Shown here one piece after another: positions 11,519 to 23,421 of a stretch of 49,632 nt of DNA (its first letter is position 1; each line of letters starts with the position of its first letter). The DNA is from Gnetum montanum (lineage: Eukaryota; Streptophyta; Gnetopsida; Gnetales; Gnetaceae): assembly GCA_015680685.1 (NCBI GenBank), contig MNCI01025042.1, forward strand, positions 828,649 to 878,280, written 5' to 3'. The notes below the pieces were generated by a model. It saw only the letters and a program-made list of their open reading frames with translations. It was not told where the DNA came from and searched no databases. The translations under genes and the position numbers were made by a program.

Positions 11519-11856
11519 ATCCTTCTCATTAAAGGAGTTGATGACATGCAACATCTCTACAATAGGGATGGAAGGGATAGGTACCATAAATACATCAAGA
11601 AAACACACACATTGCATGTTTTCTTGAATGTATCTAGGAACGTATCCCCTTAACCACTCCTGTACTGGTATCACCTCACCAAACTTTAGGATGAGGATAT
11701 CCTCATGATGAGGGTATTAGCAGAGTTAAAAGGTCTTGCAAATAAACAACCAAAGTTTAGCATCGACATCAACAAGTTTAATGACTAGTCAAAGTAATAG
11801 AATAATTATAATTTTCATAACCATGAAACATTAGAAGCTATAGCCTTTATGTTTAC

Positions 11857-12137
11857 CTTTTCTCTTCTTCTTTAGTTTGGTTTGAGTGGAGGTCCCAATT
11901 GCAAGGGTTTGATCCATGGATTTGTCGAAGTCTACCCACTAGTTATGCATTGTTCCATCATCCTTACACTTCTTGTATATAAGGTTGAACCTTGAAGTGT
12001 ATGCATCAAATTCTTCTCTTAACTTTTGATACATAATGGTTTTAATTTGAGGACTCTTAATGAATTTTCCTAAAGTAATTTGAGCCATTGCTAAGATTTG
12101 ATCATTGATGATCAAGCCTTGATCATTGACCTTGTAC
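11857..12137 (-). pseudogene. Exon E3 of the antisense gene relic
   Basis: The exon begins after a long T-run and TAG acceptor (12,138-12,145) and ends at an AAAAG/GTAAAC donor. The frame encodes KVNDQGLIINDQILAMAQIT and a lysine-rich end (QTKLKKKRK) with one internal stop near 11,940. Its phase at the start fits a donor CTAGA/GTATA for E2. Family not recognised. Confidence 0.5.
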
Positions 12138-12315
12138 CTAAAAAAAGTTTGTAAAACCAATGATGTTAGAAAAGGTAGTTAAGTCAAAAGCATAAAAACA
12201 CTACAATAACCATGCTTATCCTTGTAGATGATATGTGGTCCCAAGAAGGTTCTTCAATAACATGTGGGCTCTATGCAACACCATCAAAGTTTTATTAACA
12301 TTGTACTAACTATAC

Positions 12316-12653
12316 TCTAGCATTGTCCAGGTCTTTGTATGGTATCATGGGCTGATTGCATCTACTACTCCTCCTGATGGTAGCTTGTCGGTAATGAATC
12401 TAGCAACCAAGACAAATGCCCAAGGTAGCAAAGAATCCATCATATCCTTAGACACATCCAAAAATAAGTGCGACAACAACATCACACTAAAGTTCTTTAA
12501 GATGTAGGCAAGGAATTTCCTTGCCCTAGGCTGGAACCATAGTGAAGCCTTCTCAAAAGGCATATCGGGGAGTGGGGTATTGGTCTTGGGATGACCAATG
12601 TAGCACAAAATACCCACCAACTCCATGATGATGAGGATGGGCCTCAAGAAAAC
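12316..12653 (-). pseudogene. Exon E2 of the antisense gene relic
   Basis: After an ATGCAAG acceptor the frame stays open for about 100 codons: RPILIIMELVGILCYIGHP, then LWFQPRARKFLAYILKNF and SKDMMDSLLPWAFVLVARF. One stop is visible near the 3' end. The exon starts in phase 0, matching the whole number of codons in E1. The central block is alpha-helical and hydrophobic. It resembles the style of plant transposon-associated ORFs, but I cannot name a domain. Confidence 0.5.
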
Positions 12654-12679
12654 CTTGCATAAAGCAAAACAAAAGCATT

Positions 12680-12957
12680 ATGACCAACTAAATTTGCTTA
12701 GCAAATTTGGAGAAAACATCTAGTTGGAGGTGAAATTAGCCTATGTAAGAAGCTCTAAGGTGCTTATCTAAATTAGCTTAAGGAATTTCACAAGAAAACA
12801 TTATTACAACCTTGTTTCATGACCAATTGAAAATACTTAGCAAATTTGGAAAAAACATCTTGTCAGAGGTGAAATTAGCCTCTATAAAAAGCTCTAAAGT
12901 GTTTATCTAAGTTAGCTTAAGAAGTTCCACCAAAGAATTATTACCATCTTTTATAGC
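12680..12957 (+). repeat. Tandem duplication, two ~139-bp units
   Basis: Units start ATGACCAAYTRAA near 12,680 and 12,819. They share CTTAGCAAATTTGG, GAGGTGAAATTAGCCT and AAGCTCTAARGTG. They are more diverged than the 139-bp duplication in gag A and unrelated in sequence; the equal length appears to be coincidence. They lie in intron 1 of the antisense gene relic. Confidence 0.75.
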
Positions 12958-12959
12958 CT

Positions 12960-14400
12960 TTTACTTTATAACCAAAATATTATAGCCAAAACCTTATAGC
13001 CAAAACTAAGCCTTAGTCTAAACTATGCATAAACGTTTTTTTAAAAAAGCATTGAACCTATGCATAAGTTTAGAAAAAAGCATTAAAACATAAATAAAAC
13101 ATTAAAATTTAAAAAATGATATAGCCATAAGCCTTTTAAAAATAGTAAAACTTTTTATTTTCTTAATAAAAAAATTAAAACATAATTTTTACATGTTGTT
13201 AAGAAAAAGCTACATATATTGATCACTTCCATTCCCAAAGGGGTAATGTGCTACAATTATGATTTTGATTTATCTACAAAGCCATAACAAAAAAATTATC
13301 AAAAAATCATACAAGCTTTGATTTTAGTGATTGCACCATGGAAAGAATCCTAAAGTCGTAAGCTTTGCAACCATACCATTGCAAATAGAAATACATAGCC
13401 ATTTGTACATGGAATATAGAGGAAATCAACAAAAAATCATAGTCGTCACGATTAACCTTCTTTCACACAGAGTTGGTGAAAAATTTGTGAAAAATTCCTT
13501 TAAGCTTCAAACAAAGTGATTCCATTATCATTTGAAATTTTAAATTGAGCCCTACATGCACATGCTTAAAGAAAATTGAAAATCCTTGTTGTTTATTTAG
13601 AAAAAAATTCACCAATGTGAACAAAATTTATGAAAATGGTACAAACCTCCTTTTAACATAGAATTAATAAAAAATTTGTTAAAAATTTGTTTTAAGTCTA
13701 ATGGGATCGATTATACCTCCATTGGAAAGCTGGAGCCAAGACCTACTCATTCATGCCAAAAATTAGCCAAAACCCTTGTTTTCTTCTTAGAAAACATTCA
13801 TGAACTTACATGAAAATCTAAAAATGACTTAGAAACCTAACTGCATGACCTTTGGAAAATAGCCATAACTCCATCGTTATTAATAAAAATTAAATGAAAT
13901 AGTATCAGTTTGAAAGCTTAAACATGGGGCTAAAAACCTATAAAATCAAATTCTAAATATATGCATTCATTTTATTAATAAAAAATATAGAACATTGCTT
14001 GACTTTTTCATGTAAAAAAGCTAAAATTCCTAAAGCCCAACTTAACATAGCCAAAATTGCCAAAAATATTAATATCCATTAGAAAGAGCACTAAAATAAT
14101 GGGGTATGATTTCATTGAAATTTAATTATAATGAAAATGTTGGCCTATATTTGAAAAAATTGCCATACCCCCCAAATTTTGGGAAAAAAAACATGAAAAC
14201 AACAAACTAGATTTTAAAAATTGAATCAATTAAGGAAAAAACAATGAAACAACCATGGATCCATGTGTAAATGGAAAAAATAAGAGGGGGATTTTGTTAT
14301 AATTTTTTTTACCCCTTCTATTAGCATAGATTTGAGTAAAATTTCCCCACATGTGATAAGAAAAATACCAAAAAACCATAGAAAGCAACTAAAAACAAAA
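12960..14400. other. AT-rich stretch without recognised features
   Basis: Very AT-rich DNA with many A-runs and repeated ATAGCCAAAA-type words. No ORF here resembles a known protein. It would be intronic in the antisense gene model. Confidence 0.4.
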
Positions 14401-14420
14401 GCTAGAATAGGTAGAACTAC

Positions 14421-14552
14421 CTAGCTCAGAGTGGAAATGGATGTGGCCTAAATGGAGATAGGCTTAGGAACTTCTAACAACTCCTTGTCATGATTTTCTA
14501 CCCTTTGGATCATTGGATGCTCACTCTTTCCTGCATATTGTTTCGACACCAT
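14421..14552 (-). pseudogene. Candidate first exon (E1) of the antisense gene relic
   Basis: An ATG at 14,552 opens a frame MVSKQYAGKSEHPMIQRVEN with a later internal stop. It ends at a CTAG/GTAGTT donor after exactly 44 codons, in phase with E2. The long intron to E2 (12,654-14,420) holds the 139-bp duplication at 12,680. The start is plausible but rests only on phase and composition. Confidence 0.4.
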
Positions 14553-15369
14553 GGTAAGTTCAACACTAGGAGTAGTTTGGAGTTAAGAAGAATAGGAGTT
14601 CAATGCTGGCTCTAAGAATGATGGAAGGGCATGTTAAAGATAGGTTAATTCTATCATAATAACCTCTACCAGAGCTCTCTTCTAATGCATAGTTTGTAAG
14701 AATAATAATTTTGATTGAAAACTCGCAAAATTCAACCATATAAACTACATCTAAAACCTAAACACATACCTTGAAACCCTAGCTTCTAATTCAGTGCACC
14801 ATAACTCCAAGTGCATTGAAGTGTAAGGGGGGAAAGTATCTTCAACACTAATTTTGGGTGGGAAATAGCTTCACTTTTCAAAATTTTAAATTCTTGGATT
14901 GTGAACCCCACCTTACACCTTTTCTCTTAACAAAGATTACATCAATGTTGAGCTTTTTTCCAATTTTGACACTTAATAACTATGTTGCAACCTTAACTCC
15001 CATGGTTCCATCCTGGGGATGCCATGCCCATTGTGGATACATGCCTTTTATAGCCCAAAACCACTAAAACATAACTCTCTTACCTTTTTTAGTAGCAAAA
15101 AGCTACATTTTTTTAAAATTCTAGGCTCCCAAAAGGGGGTTAGACATGAACAAACTAGGAAACATGGGTTTCCACACTAGGGAAAAATTGATCAATTTGG
15201 AGCAAGGGGGGAAACACCTATCCCTACCCCTAGTACCCATCTAGCCCAAATTTAACCTTGAAGTGGACCCTGCATGACCTATAATCCCTCCAAGCATCTC
15301 CAACAGCCTTGGAACCTCATCAAACCATGTCAAAACTAGTTAAAACTAGTCAAACCTTAGGTTTTGGTG

Positions 15370-17920
15370 TTTCCACATTAGGGGAGGGTTCATCCATGCT
15401 AAGCCTCTCACCCTCAACATGGATGGATGGTGGGAAGCAACAAATGATCTAAGTTGACTACCTAGTAACTATTTCCTAATACAATTCAACCCCTAGACCT
15501 AGCTAGAGCCCTCTGGAGCTTCCTAAGACCTTGAAAAATCTTAAAAATGGCGTGAAAATATTTTTATCCTCTCATCCACATTGGGGTCACCAAGCCCAAC
15601 ATGGAAAAAAGAGAGGGAACTTGCATGAAGCACTTAGGAGCCACCAAGATGATGGATTTTGGTACTAAACATCAATTGTTGAGATCGACAACATTGGAGG
15701 CTGACATGCATGATCGATTGGCTATCAATCTAGCCTATATAAAAATTTTTTAGTTGAGGGAGATGTCTTTCACATTAATCATCCTAGTCTCAGCGTGGAT
15801 AGAAGGAGGGAAAGTCTAAAACTATTGAAATTTGCATGAAATTGGACTTCTGGAAGCAAACCAACCCTTTTGGAAGACATCAAACTTCTAAAAGTCACCT
15901 AAAATGACCAAAAGTACCTCCTATTGCTTCTCCACTCTAAGGGGGATTCTATCCATTCTAAGCCTCACACCATCAGCATGGATAGAAGGAGAGAAGCCTA
16001 AAAATGCTCTCATAGCCTTCAAAATGACCAGATTTTGACCTTAGACACTGATGGCCAATACTAGCAACCCTGTAGAAACTCATGCATAGCTTGATTTGAC
16101 CATGAAAGCCATAAATCCCTTTCCCCTCCCTAATCTTCCATGCTAAGAATGGAAGCCCTAGCATGGAAAGAAGTGGAGAAGCTCAAAAATTACTTAATAA
16201 CCCTTAAAACAACCAAAATTTGACATTAGGTATCAACAGTCGATGCTAGTAACCTTAAAAGCCTACATGCATAGCTAGAAATGATGGAAAATGGTAAAAA
16301 TTAGGGTCCCTTGGTTCTTCCATAATAAGAGCCATATCCTCCACACTACCTAACATGGAAGGGAAGAAATTTTAGGAGACTTCAAAATAACCTCCAGAGT
16401 CCTTGAATGAACACTAGAAATCCCTATGTGTGTCCTAGAACTTTGTTTATACATCCTAAGACGATCGTATCATATGAGATTGATCATAAGTATCCAAAAA
16501 GCCTTTCCCCCTGATCTCCCACATTGGGAATAGAAACCCCAATGTGAAAAAGGAGGGAAAGCTTGAAAACCACTCATCAACCTTTGAAATGACAAAAATT
16601 TAATACTAGGCATTGGTATTTGACACTAACAACCTCAGAGAGCTACATGCATGATTAGAAATGATGCAAAAAGTCAAAAAGCTACTTTCCCCTAGTCTTC
16701 CATGTGAAGCATATGATCCCCAGTATGAAAAATAGGAGAAAACACAAAACCCTCTAGGAAACCTTCAAACTATTCAAACTTGAGCTCAAACCCTAGTCCT
16801 TGACTTTGACAACCTTGGAGGAATGCATGCATGATCAATTGAGGTTAAAACTAGTATAGATATGGGATTTATGGTTCTTCCACACTAGGGATCCCTATTT
16901 CCATAATGAACATAGTATCCCTAGCATGAAAATGCATGGGGGGACTTGTTTGGAACTCCTAAGCACCTCAAAATAACATCAAATGATCTTACATGCACTC
17001 TAGAACCCTGTTAGTACTCATTAGAGCCTTCAAACAAATGGACCCCAAATGGCTAAAACGTGGTTCCCCTAGTCTTCCAAATTGTGTTCCCTAGCCTTAC
17101 CATGAAGAAAAGGGGGAAACTCAAAAACCACTTGGGAGTACTCAAAACTACCAAAGTTTAAAATGGAGACATAGCCCTTGGCCCTAGCAACTCCAAAAGA
17201 AAACATGCATAGTTGATTATGACTCAAATTAGCCTAAATCTAGGATTCTTACTTTATCCATGCTAGATAAGGTTCCTTCCACACTATGAAATGTTAAAAT
17301 AAGGAGAGAAAGCTACTTTTCCATATTGTATGACAAGATGACACTCTTAGAAGCTAAAGATCTATGCTAAAGAAGCCTAGGACCTCATAGCCTTACGACT
17401 TTGCTTGTTTGACTTCATTTCAACTTTGAAAATCCATTCCCCCCATTCATCCATGCTGGGGTAACTTCTAGAGCATAGAAACAAGGGGTGAAAATCTCAA
17501 GTATCCTTGAACAACCTTCAAATGTGCTCAAAATTAGCCAAAAACTTTTAGAATCAAGGTTTATAGCCCTAGGAGCTTGGAAACATGGTCAAAGTACTTC
17601 TAAACCACTTTAAATTTGAAAAATAAGTGTTTCCCTATTCTTCCATGTTGAGGATACTATGCTCAGCATGGGAAAAAAGGGGAAAGCCATTTCAACATGT
17701 TTTGATGCTCAAAATTAACTGAAACTGCCTCAAAATGAAGCTAGAGGATGCATAACTTCTAGATCTAGGTTCTAGCTACTTATTTAACCTCATTTGATCT
17801 TGTTTTAACTAGGGTTTTGGTTTTTCATGCTAAGCCTCCTTTCTCCCATGCTAAGCCCCCTTTCTTCTATGCTAGGTAGCATGAAAATAGGATCTACGGG
17901 GGAAGGGGAAGGGGGGAGGG
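15370..17920. repeat. Degenerate repeat field with ~188-bp spacing
   Basis: A motif around CATGCATG or CATGCATA, preceded by a 'GACAACMTTGGAGG'-like block, recurs at 15,705, 16,081, 16,266, 16,646, 16,826 and 17,204. The spacings are 376, 185, 380, 180 and 378, that is one or two times about 188. A second alternating motif of the type CTTCCAYRCTAGG, followed by CATGGAAA-AAGRGGGAAA, runs through the same region. Individual units are heavily diverged, and no coding frame crosses them. Confidence 0.55.
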
Positions 17921-18489
17921 GGTAGATGGGAAGGCTCTAGAACCTACCTTTTGGCCTTTACAAACCTTTGAAGTGCCCAATTTTGATGGATCTAATCCTA
18001 CATTGCCTTGTGAAGGTTCCAAAAACTTAATTTTAAACCTTTAAGCATGCCAAAATCTATTTTCTTTGGTTTCTATGCTAAGTGTCTTTGTTTCCACATT
18101 GAGCTTAGCATCGAAGCCTCAAAACTCCTGATTTCTAGGTCTAAACAGCCCAGAAACAAGCTTGACTAGTATCTAAACTCATTTAATAGCCTTGTAGCCT
18201 TAAAACATGGCCAACTAAGGCCTAAAAATGGAAAAAATTAATCACATTTTTAGTTATATTAAACAAATTTTACCATATGTAGCCTATTTTGCTTAATTTT
18301 TGCCTTATTACATGGTATTTTGGATTATTTTTGGACTTGTGTTTCATTGTTCATCTTATTCACCTTCTATGACCTTTATATGACCTTATGTGTTCTTTAT
18401 TTGCCTTATTATAGCTTTATTTATGTTTTTTCAACCTTTGAATGGTATCAAATAGTGGGTTTTGACCTTCTCTAACCATCGTTTGACAC

Positions 18490-18605
18490 CATGTGACCAT
18501 GGCTCGCTAAGGCCTTAAACTAGCATTGTAGTCCACCAAGACTCTAAACTAGAATCATGGCCTACTAAATCCTAAACTAGAAAAATCATGACCCTTGTTA
18601 ACCAT
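18490..18605 (+). repeat. Short array of ~35-bp repeat, copy 2 of element A
   Basis: Three to four units with the core GGCCTTAAACTAGC and CATGGCCTACTAAAT lie just before pol. The orientation is the same as at 6,660-6,885. Both short arrays are followed by a similar TTGGTTAACC/TTGTTAACC and T-rich sequence, so they may be duplicates and not two halves of one array. Confidence 0.65.
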
Positions 18606-18801
18606 TTCTAGCCTTGATTCTTATACTTTATTCTGTTTAACTTTGGTTTGACCTTTATTTGGCCCTTATTGCACTTTGTTTGCTTGTTGTCACCTTATTG
18701 ATGACCTTGGATGACCTTGTTTGTCTTAGATTTGCATATATTTGCATAATTTTATAGCATTTTAGAATTATTTATTTACTTTTACCTAGGTTCCACTTAA
18801 T

Positions 18802-19900
18802 ATGCTTTTGCTTGACATGCAAGATCAAAGTATGAGTACATGGGAGCAAATCTACTTGCCATTGTATCTACATGGACCTCACAGTGATGTTGAATGGTGT
18901 ATCGACCTTGATTGCCTAGATCTCAAGCCTGAGAGTTTGGTAGACCACATAGCCTCAATAGAGAAACCTCTAGAATGTCCTAAAAACCTAGTCAAAACCC
19001 TTGACATAGAAGTAGGGGACATAACCAAAGACTCTCTAGTTGAGGTTCCTATCACAACGCACAATGGTAAGGGGAAGACCCTTAAACTAAGTTCCTCATT
19101 GAAACCTCAATATGCTAAAGACATCACCAAGGTCCTACAAAGAAACATTAAGATATTTGACTATTCATATGAAGACATGCCAAGCCTAGACCCATGTTTA
19201 TTCTAGCTCAACATCATATGAGACCCTAGCATTATACGAGTTAAACAAAAAGTGTGCAAAATTAGACCTAATTTGGCCTTGGTAGTTTGTGAGGAGATCA
19301 CAAAGCTCTACCAAGCTAGTTTCATTAGGGCTATTAATTACATAGAATGGGTGTCCAACATAGTGGTAGTCCCTAAGAAAAATGGAATTATCCATATTTG
19401 CATTAATTTTTGAGACCTAAATAAAGCAACTATTAAGGATGACTTTCCTTTGCCTAGTATTGATCAACTTATCGATACTATGGTTGGACATGCCTTGTTG
19501 TCCTTTATGGTTGGATTCTTAGGATATAACCAAATTAGGATCAACCTAGAGCACCATCTTAGCATGACCTTTATGACCCCATAGGGCACCTTTTACTATA
19601 CTATGATGCCATTTGACCTTAAGAATGCCAGAGCAACCTATTAATGAGCCATGATCTATATATTTAGTGATTACATGTTAGGTTCACTTAACGATTATGT
19701 AGATGATATAGCCATTAAGTTCGAAATAGCTAATGACCATGCTAATGACCTAGACCTTGTGTGTAAATGATGTCTCAAATACAAGCTTAGGCTCAATCCC
19801 AAGAAGTATGTGTTCGGTGTTAAGACCAGTAAGATGCTTATCTTTGTAGTCTCTAAAGCAGGGATATGTGTTGATCTTGATAAGGTTAAGGCCATAGATT
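18802..19900 (+). pseudogene. pol: Tat-lineage reverse transcriptase, broken (element A)
   Basis: RT copies element RNA into DNA. The pre-RT part ends in FDYSYEDMPSLDP, which matches the Tat SYEDMPGLDP signature. Then come the RT blocks: WVSNIVVVPKKNG, DLNKATIKDDFPLPSIDQL, GHALLSFMVGFLGYNQIRI, GTFYYTMMPFDLKNARATY and the catalytic YVDD box at 19,696-19,707, followed by LRLNPKKYVFGV. The aspartates of YVDD are present. The residue that is usually aspartate in SFMDGFSGYNQ is valine here, and at least four in-frame stops are present. The best frame begins at 18,802. The spacing from protease (12 kb) is far beyond normal. Confidence 0.9.
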
Positions 19901-20510
19901 AATTAGCATCAACTATCAACCTTAAGGAGCTTTGGGGATTATAAGGAAAATTATAGTTTATATGTAGGTTTATCACTAGGCTTACAGATTAGTTACAACC
20001 CATGCAAAATTTTCTTAAGAAAGGAGTTCACTATGAGTGAACAGTTCAATGTCAAGAGACATTTAAAAATCTTAAGCAAGAATTGAGACAACTACTAATA
20101 GTCTATCCTCCACAAGAGGGTAAACCAATTTACATCTACCTTTCCATGTTTAATACATCCATTGTCTCTCTACTCTATTAGAAACATGATGATGAAGTAG
20201 AAATGCATGTATACTACCTTAGCCATGCATTAGTCATCCACAAGGCTTGAAACATTGTAGTGGAGAAGTATTGTTTAGCACTAGTCTTCTCCTTGAAGAA
20301 GTGAAGACACTACCTCTTTAGAAGCTAAGTTAACATCATTTGCAAAGACAACATACTTAGAGCCATAACGACCAAAATCTATGAAAGTAGTTGTATAGCC
20401 CAATGGAAAGCCATAATTTTGGAGTTTGACCTTCATTATGTTTCTTAATCCTCAACAAATGGTTAAGCTATAGCCGTACAACTTATAGTTTCACTTATTG
20501 ATGATTGTTG
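19900..20510 (+). pseudogene. pol: RNase H region of element A pol, broken
   Basis: Downstream of RT the sequence can be read as the connection/RNase H segment. Visible pieces are a CQETFKNLKQELRQ-like block near 20,050, a YCLALVFSLKK-like block near 20,270 and an EFDLHYVS block near 20,425, matching the FD-x-x-YVSQ motif that closes Tat RNase H. Multiple stops are present. The extra archaeal-type RNase H usual in Tat elements was not found; unrelated-looking sequence occupies that position. Confidence 0.7.
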
Positions 20511-21100
20511 GCAACCGTTTGGGACGCGACTGCCAATGAGTGTCCTTGAATAGGATTTAGGTGCTTGCTGGTCTCTGGCAACACCAAGGCCTAGATACCT
20601 CCAAATAGACTCAGTGGTTAATGTGAGTATGTGTGTGTGCTGTTGCGGTGTGCGGTTGTGAAATATGAAACAATTGCATTGTGTGTAAACTACAAATGAC
20701 TTATCTTAAAGAGATTCAACCAAATTTGCCAAGTACTATGAGTTGTTGAGGATTCCTATTTTGTTCAATTGCCTAGTCTACATGGTCCTTATAATACCTA
20801 CTTGTAACAAATAAAATTTTGCAAAAACATTTGAGCACAACTCTGCGAATCTACTTCTAATTTTCCCCAGAGAAACAGATAGTTCCACAAGAAAACTAGA
20901 AATAGAGCAAGATTCGATGGAAATAGATAGAAAAGAAAGTAGATTTGTGTAGACCTCAAATATTTGAACAAGGTAAAATGACATGAGTAAACACTTCACA
21001 ATAAAGCTATCCCAAATTCAATAACTATGAATTGTTTAAAATTCCAAGGCTCAAATAAGCAATTTCTTCAAGACAATCCTACTATGCTACCAAAAAATTG
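20511..21100. other. Unassigned segment between RNase H and integrase A
   Basis: Nothing here aligns by eye to pol. Its start is locally richer in CpG than the flanks (GGGACGCGACTGCC near 20,521 and TTGCGGTGTGCGGTTG near 20,643). That could mean a younger insertion, but I found no terminal repeats or target duplication. It sits where a Tat element would have its second RNase H and the start of integrase. Confidence 0.4.
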
Positions 21101-22150
21101 TTGCGTAAACTATCACGTACGAGACTCCATTTTGGCTAGATAATGGATGTCAAGACTAAGAGCCATGGCTGCTAAGATTACATAATTAGGCTACTATTAG
21201 CCCCATATGGAAAATGCCTGTCTATAGAAGGTTAAGCATTGTGACATATGTCAATGATATAGAAACCTTATACCTGTATCACTAACTAAGTTGCATACCA
21301 CTCAAATAACATGACTATTTCAATGATGGGAATTGGATATCATTGGACCCATAATGCCTAAGTCTTCCATAGGACAGCTTCATCATCACCACAACTGAAT
21401 ACTTTACAAAGTGGATTGAGCCCATTCCCATAAGGAAGACTACATCTGGACAAGCTTGCAAATTCATTGTAGATAACATTATAGCTTGTTTTGGCATATT
21501 CATGATCATAGTTATAGATAATGGACCATAATTTAGTAGCCAAAAAATGAAATATTTTTGTCACAACCTAGGCATTAAGTATTCTTTCTTATCACATTAC
21601 TACCCTCAATCCAATGGACATACAAAAGCAAGCAACAAGGCCATCATCAACTTACTCAAAAAGATGCTCAACAATAGAAAGTGCAAATGGCATGAGAGGC
21701 TTGTCCATGCATTATGGGCCTATAGGACAACCTATTGCATGACAACTAGTATGATCCCTTATAGTATGGTTTATGGTTATAAATTTTTTTTACCTCTTGA
21801 ATTGTAGGCTCCATTGCTCTAAGTAGCCTTGACTCACTTCATCAATGATGAGTAGAATAAGGAGTTGCGGATAGTAGCCCTATACTCAGTGGAGAAGCAA
21901 TGTATGCAAGTGCTTGATCACATTGAATATTATAAGGAGAGTCAAAAGTGGCAACATCACCATAACTTGACCATGCACAATATTAAAGAAGGTGACTTGG
22001 TTCTCAAAGCCATTTTCAAGCATGTGAAAAAATTCTTAGCCAATTAGAAAGGATCCTTCCTTGTCACTAGAGGCTAAGAGAATGATGAATTCAAAATAGC
22101 TAACATGGATGGGAATGAGCTAGCCAATTTAGTGAATCATTCCTATCTAA
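21100..22150 (+). pseudogene. pol: Tat-lineage integrase, broken (element A)
   Basis: Integrase would insert the cDNA. The zinc-binding part ends in VKHCDICQ near 21,236. The core begins with ELDIIGPI (first catalytic Asp present), continues to VIDNGP (second Asp present) near 21,515, and reaches YYPQSNGHTKASNKAIINLL near 21,600. There the third catalytic residue, Glu in the usual GQAEASNK, is replaced by Lys. The clearest open frame is 21,547-21,807, including WHERLVHALWAYRTT and PYSMVYGY. The polyprotein end (MDGNELANLVNHSYLNPYY) lies at about 22,103-22,160. Stops and frameshifts abound, and B-prime's LTR begins directly after it. Confidence 0.9.
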
Positions 22151-22190
22151 ATCCATACTACATGTGGCCAACAATCACTAGCAAGTGAGC

Positions 22191-23403
22191 CTATACCAAC
22201 CAAAAATGTCAGTGGTTGGAACACCAAGGGGTTCACAGGTACATAGCCTAACCTCATGTTCACATGAGGGCCTGCTAGAGGTGAACATGAGGTGTCTTGA
22301 ATGGTCTTGTTAATCAAATAGGGACTTATTGGATGTAACCAAGGTGCATCATGATTAGCCACAATGCTAATATAAAGTGATGCTAAGTGTACATGTGGTG
22401 TTCATGGTGTCAATTGTGTCAATAGGGTCGAGCATAGTCAAGCTTTTTGGTGAAAACAAGGGTGCCAACATGTAGGGCCATCACCCAAGCATAGTTTTAG
22501 GCATGGATATGTAATGAAATAGTGAAAAATGCAAGTGAAATGCTAAAAATGCAAGGACATAGTAGGAGAAATGGAACACCACCCCAAATGGGGTTAAGCT
22601 TAGTTAACACAAAGAGGGGTTAGAAGGTACATGGTATATAATAGGCATAGTGGATAGTGTAGTCACAGTCTTGGGGGTGTCTGCTATGAAGACTAGTGTT
22701 CTATTGAGGTGTTTATGTCTGTTGAGTTGGCCACTATGATGTACCATTGACTATGGTGTTCTGGTGAGCTATGGTGGTTTGCAACTTTGTCAATATGTCT
22801 CTGGTTCTCTCCCAAGTGCTCTTTGATTTTGCCAAGTCTCTAAGTTACTAATTTATAAATTTAAAATTTGCCAACCTGCTCCAATTTTTCCAACCCTAAA
22901 AATGTTGAGGGTGGGGGTATTATAGGACTAGGTTTACCATGAAACATAGAGGAACTACCACATGGTAGAGGGAATAGTTGGAGCTATGCTATCATCCAAC
23001 TACACTCTCCACTGAGGATGGTGGTGTTGTTCTTTGTCATGCTTGGTCAAACCCTGCAAGACTATGAGACTGTGACTATGCTACTAATTGCATGTGTATT
23101 TTCCAAGAGGATTTCAAGGTACTTAAAAAATGCAACTTTATGCTCCAGTACTACGTTTTTCACTATCTTGTGTGGGGTTGAGCATAGCTACAATTTTGGG
23201 AACAAAAGGGATACAAAAAAGATGTATTTTGCTAACTACTCTTGCTAGAGGTGAGTTGGATCTATGCTAAATGCCAATTCTACATTGTGGAGGCCTTTGG
23301 AGGCTATTCTAGATAACTATGCTCTAGACTGGTGGAGAGAATAGTTCCACACTTAGAAAAATTTGTAGTCGAGACGTTGTAGTCCAAATTTGGTGGTGTT
23401 TCA
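22191..23403 (-). repeat. LTR of element B-prime (3' LTR, 1.2 kb)
   Basis: On the minus strand the LTR begins TGAAACACCACC at 23,403. It is preceded by a polypurine tract. It ends near 22,191, where homology to the LTRs at 46,539 and 48,571 stops exactly at a CTATA word and the pol of element A begins. Its match to 48,571-49,632 extends over more than 1,060 bp with no net length difference. A decayed TATA box is present. The terminal dinucleotide at the 22,191 end is not a clear CA. Confidence 0.8.
22916..22926 (-). promoter_or_regulatory. Decayed TATA box in B-prime LTR
   Basis: Minus strand reads CCTATAATACC, at the position where the sister LTRs carry CCTATAAATACC. One base is missing from the box. 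Confidence 0.45.
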
Positions 23404-23421
23404 TTAGCCCTTCTTTATTGA
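23404..23421 (-). promoter_or_regulatory. Polypurine tract of element B-prime
   Basis: Minus strand reads AATAAAGAAGGGCTAA immediately upstream of the LTR start. This is the expected position for plus-strand DNA priming and parallels AATAAAGAGGGGCCAA in element B. Confidence 0.7.
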
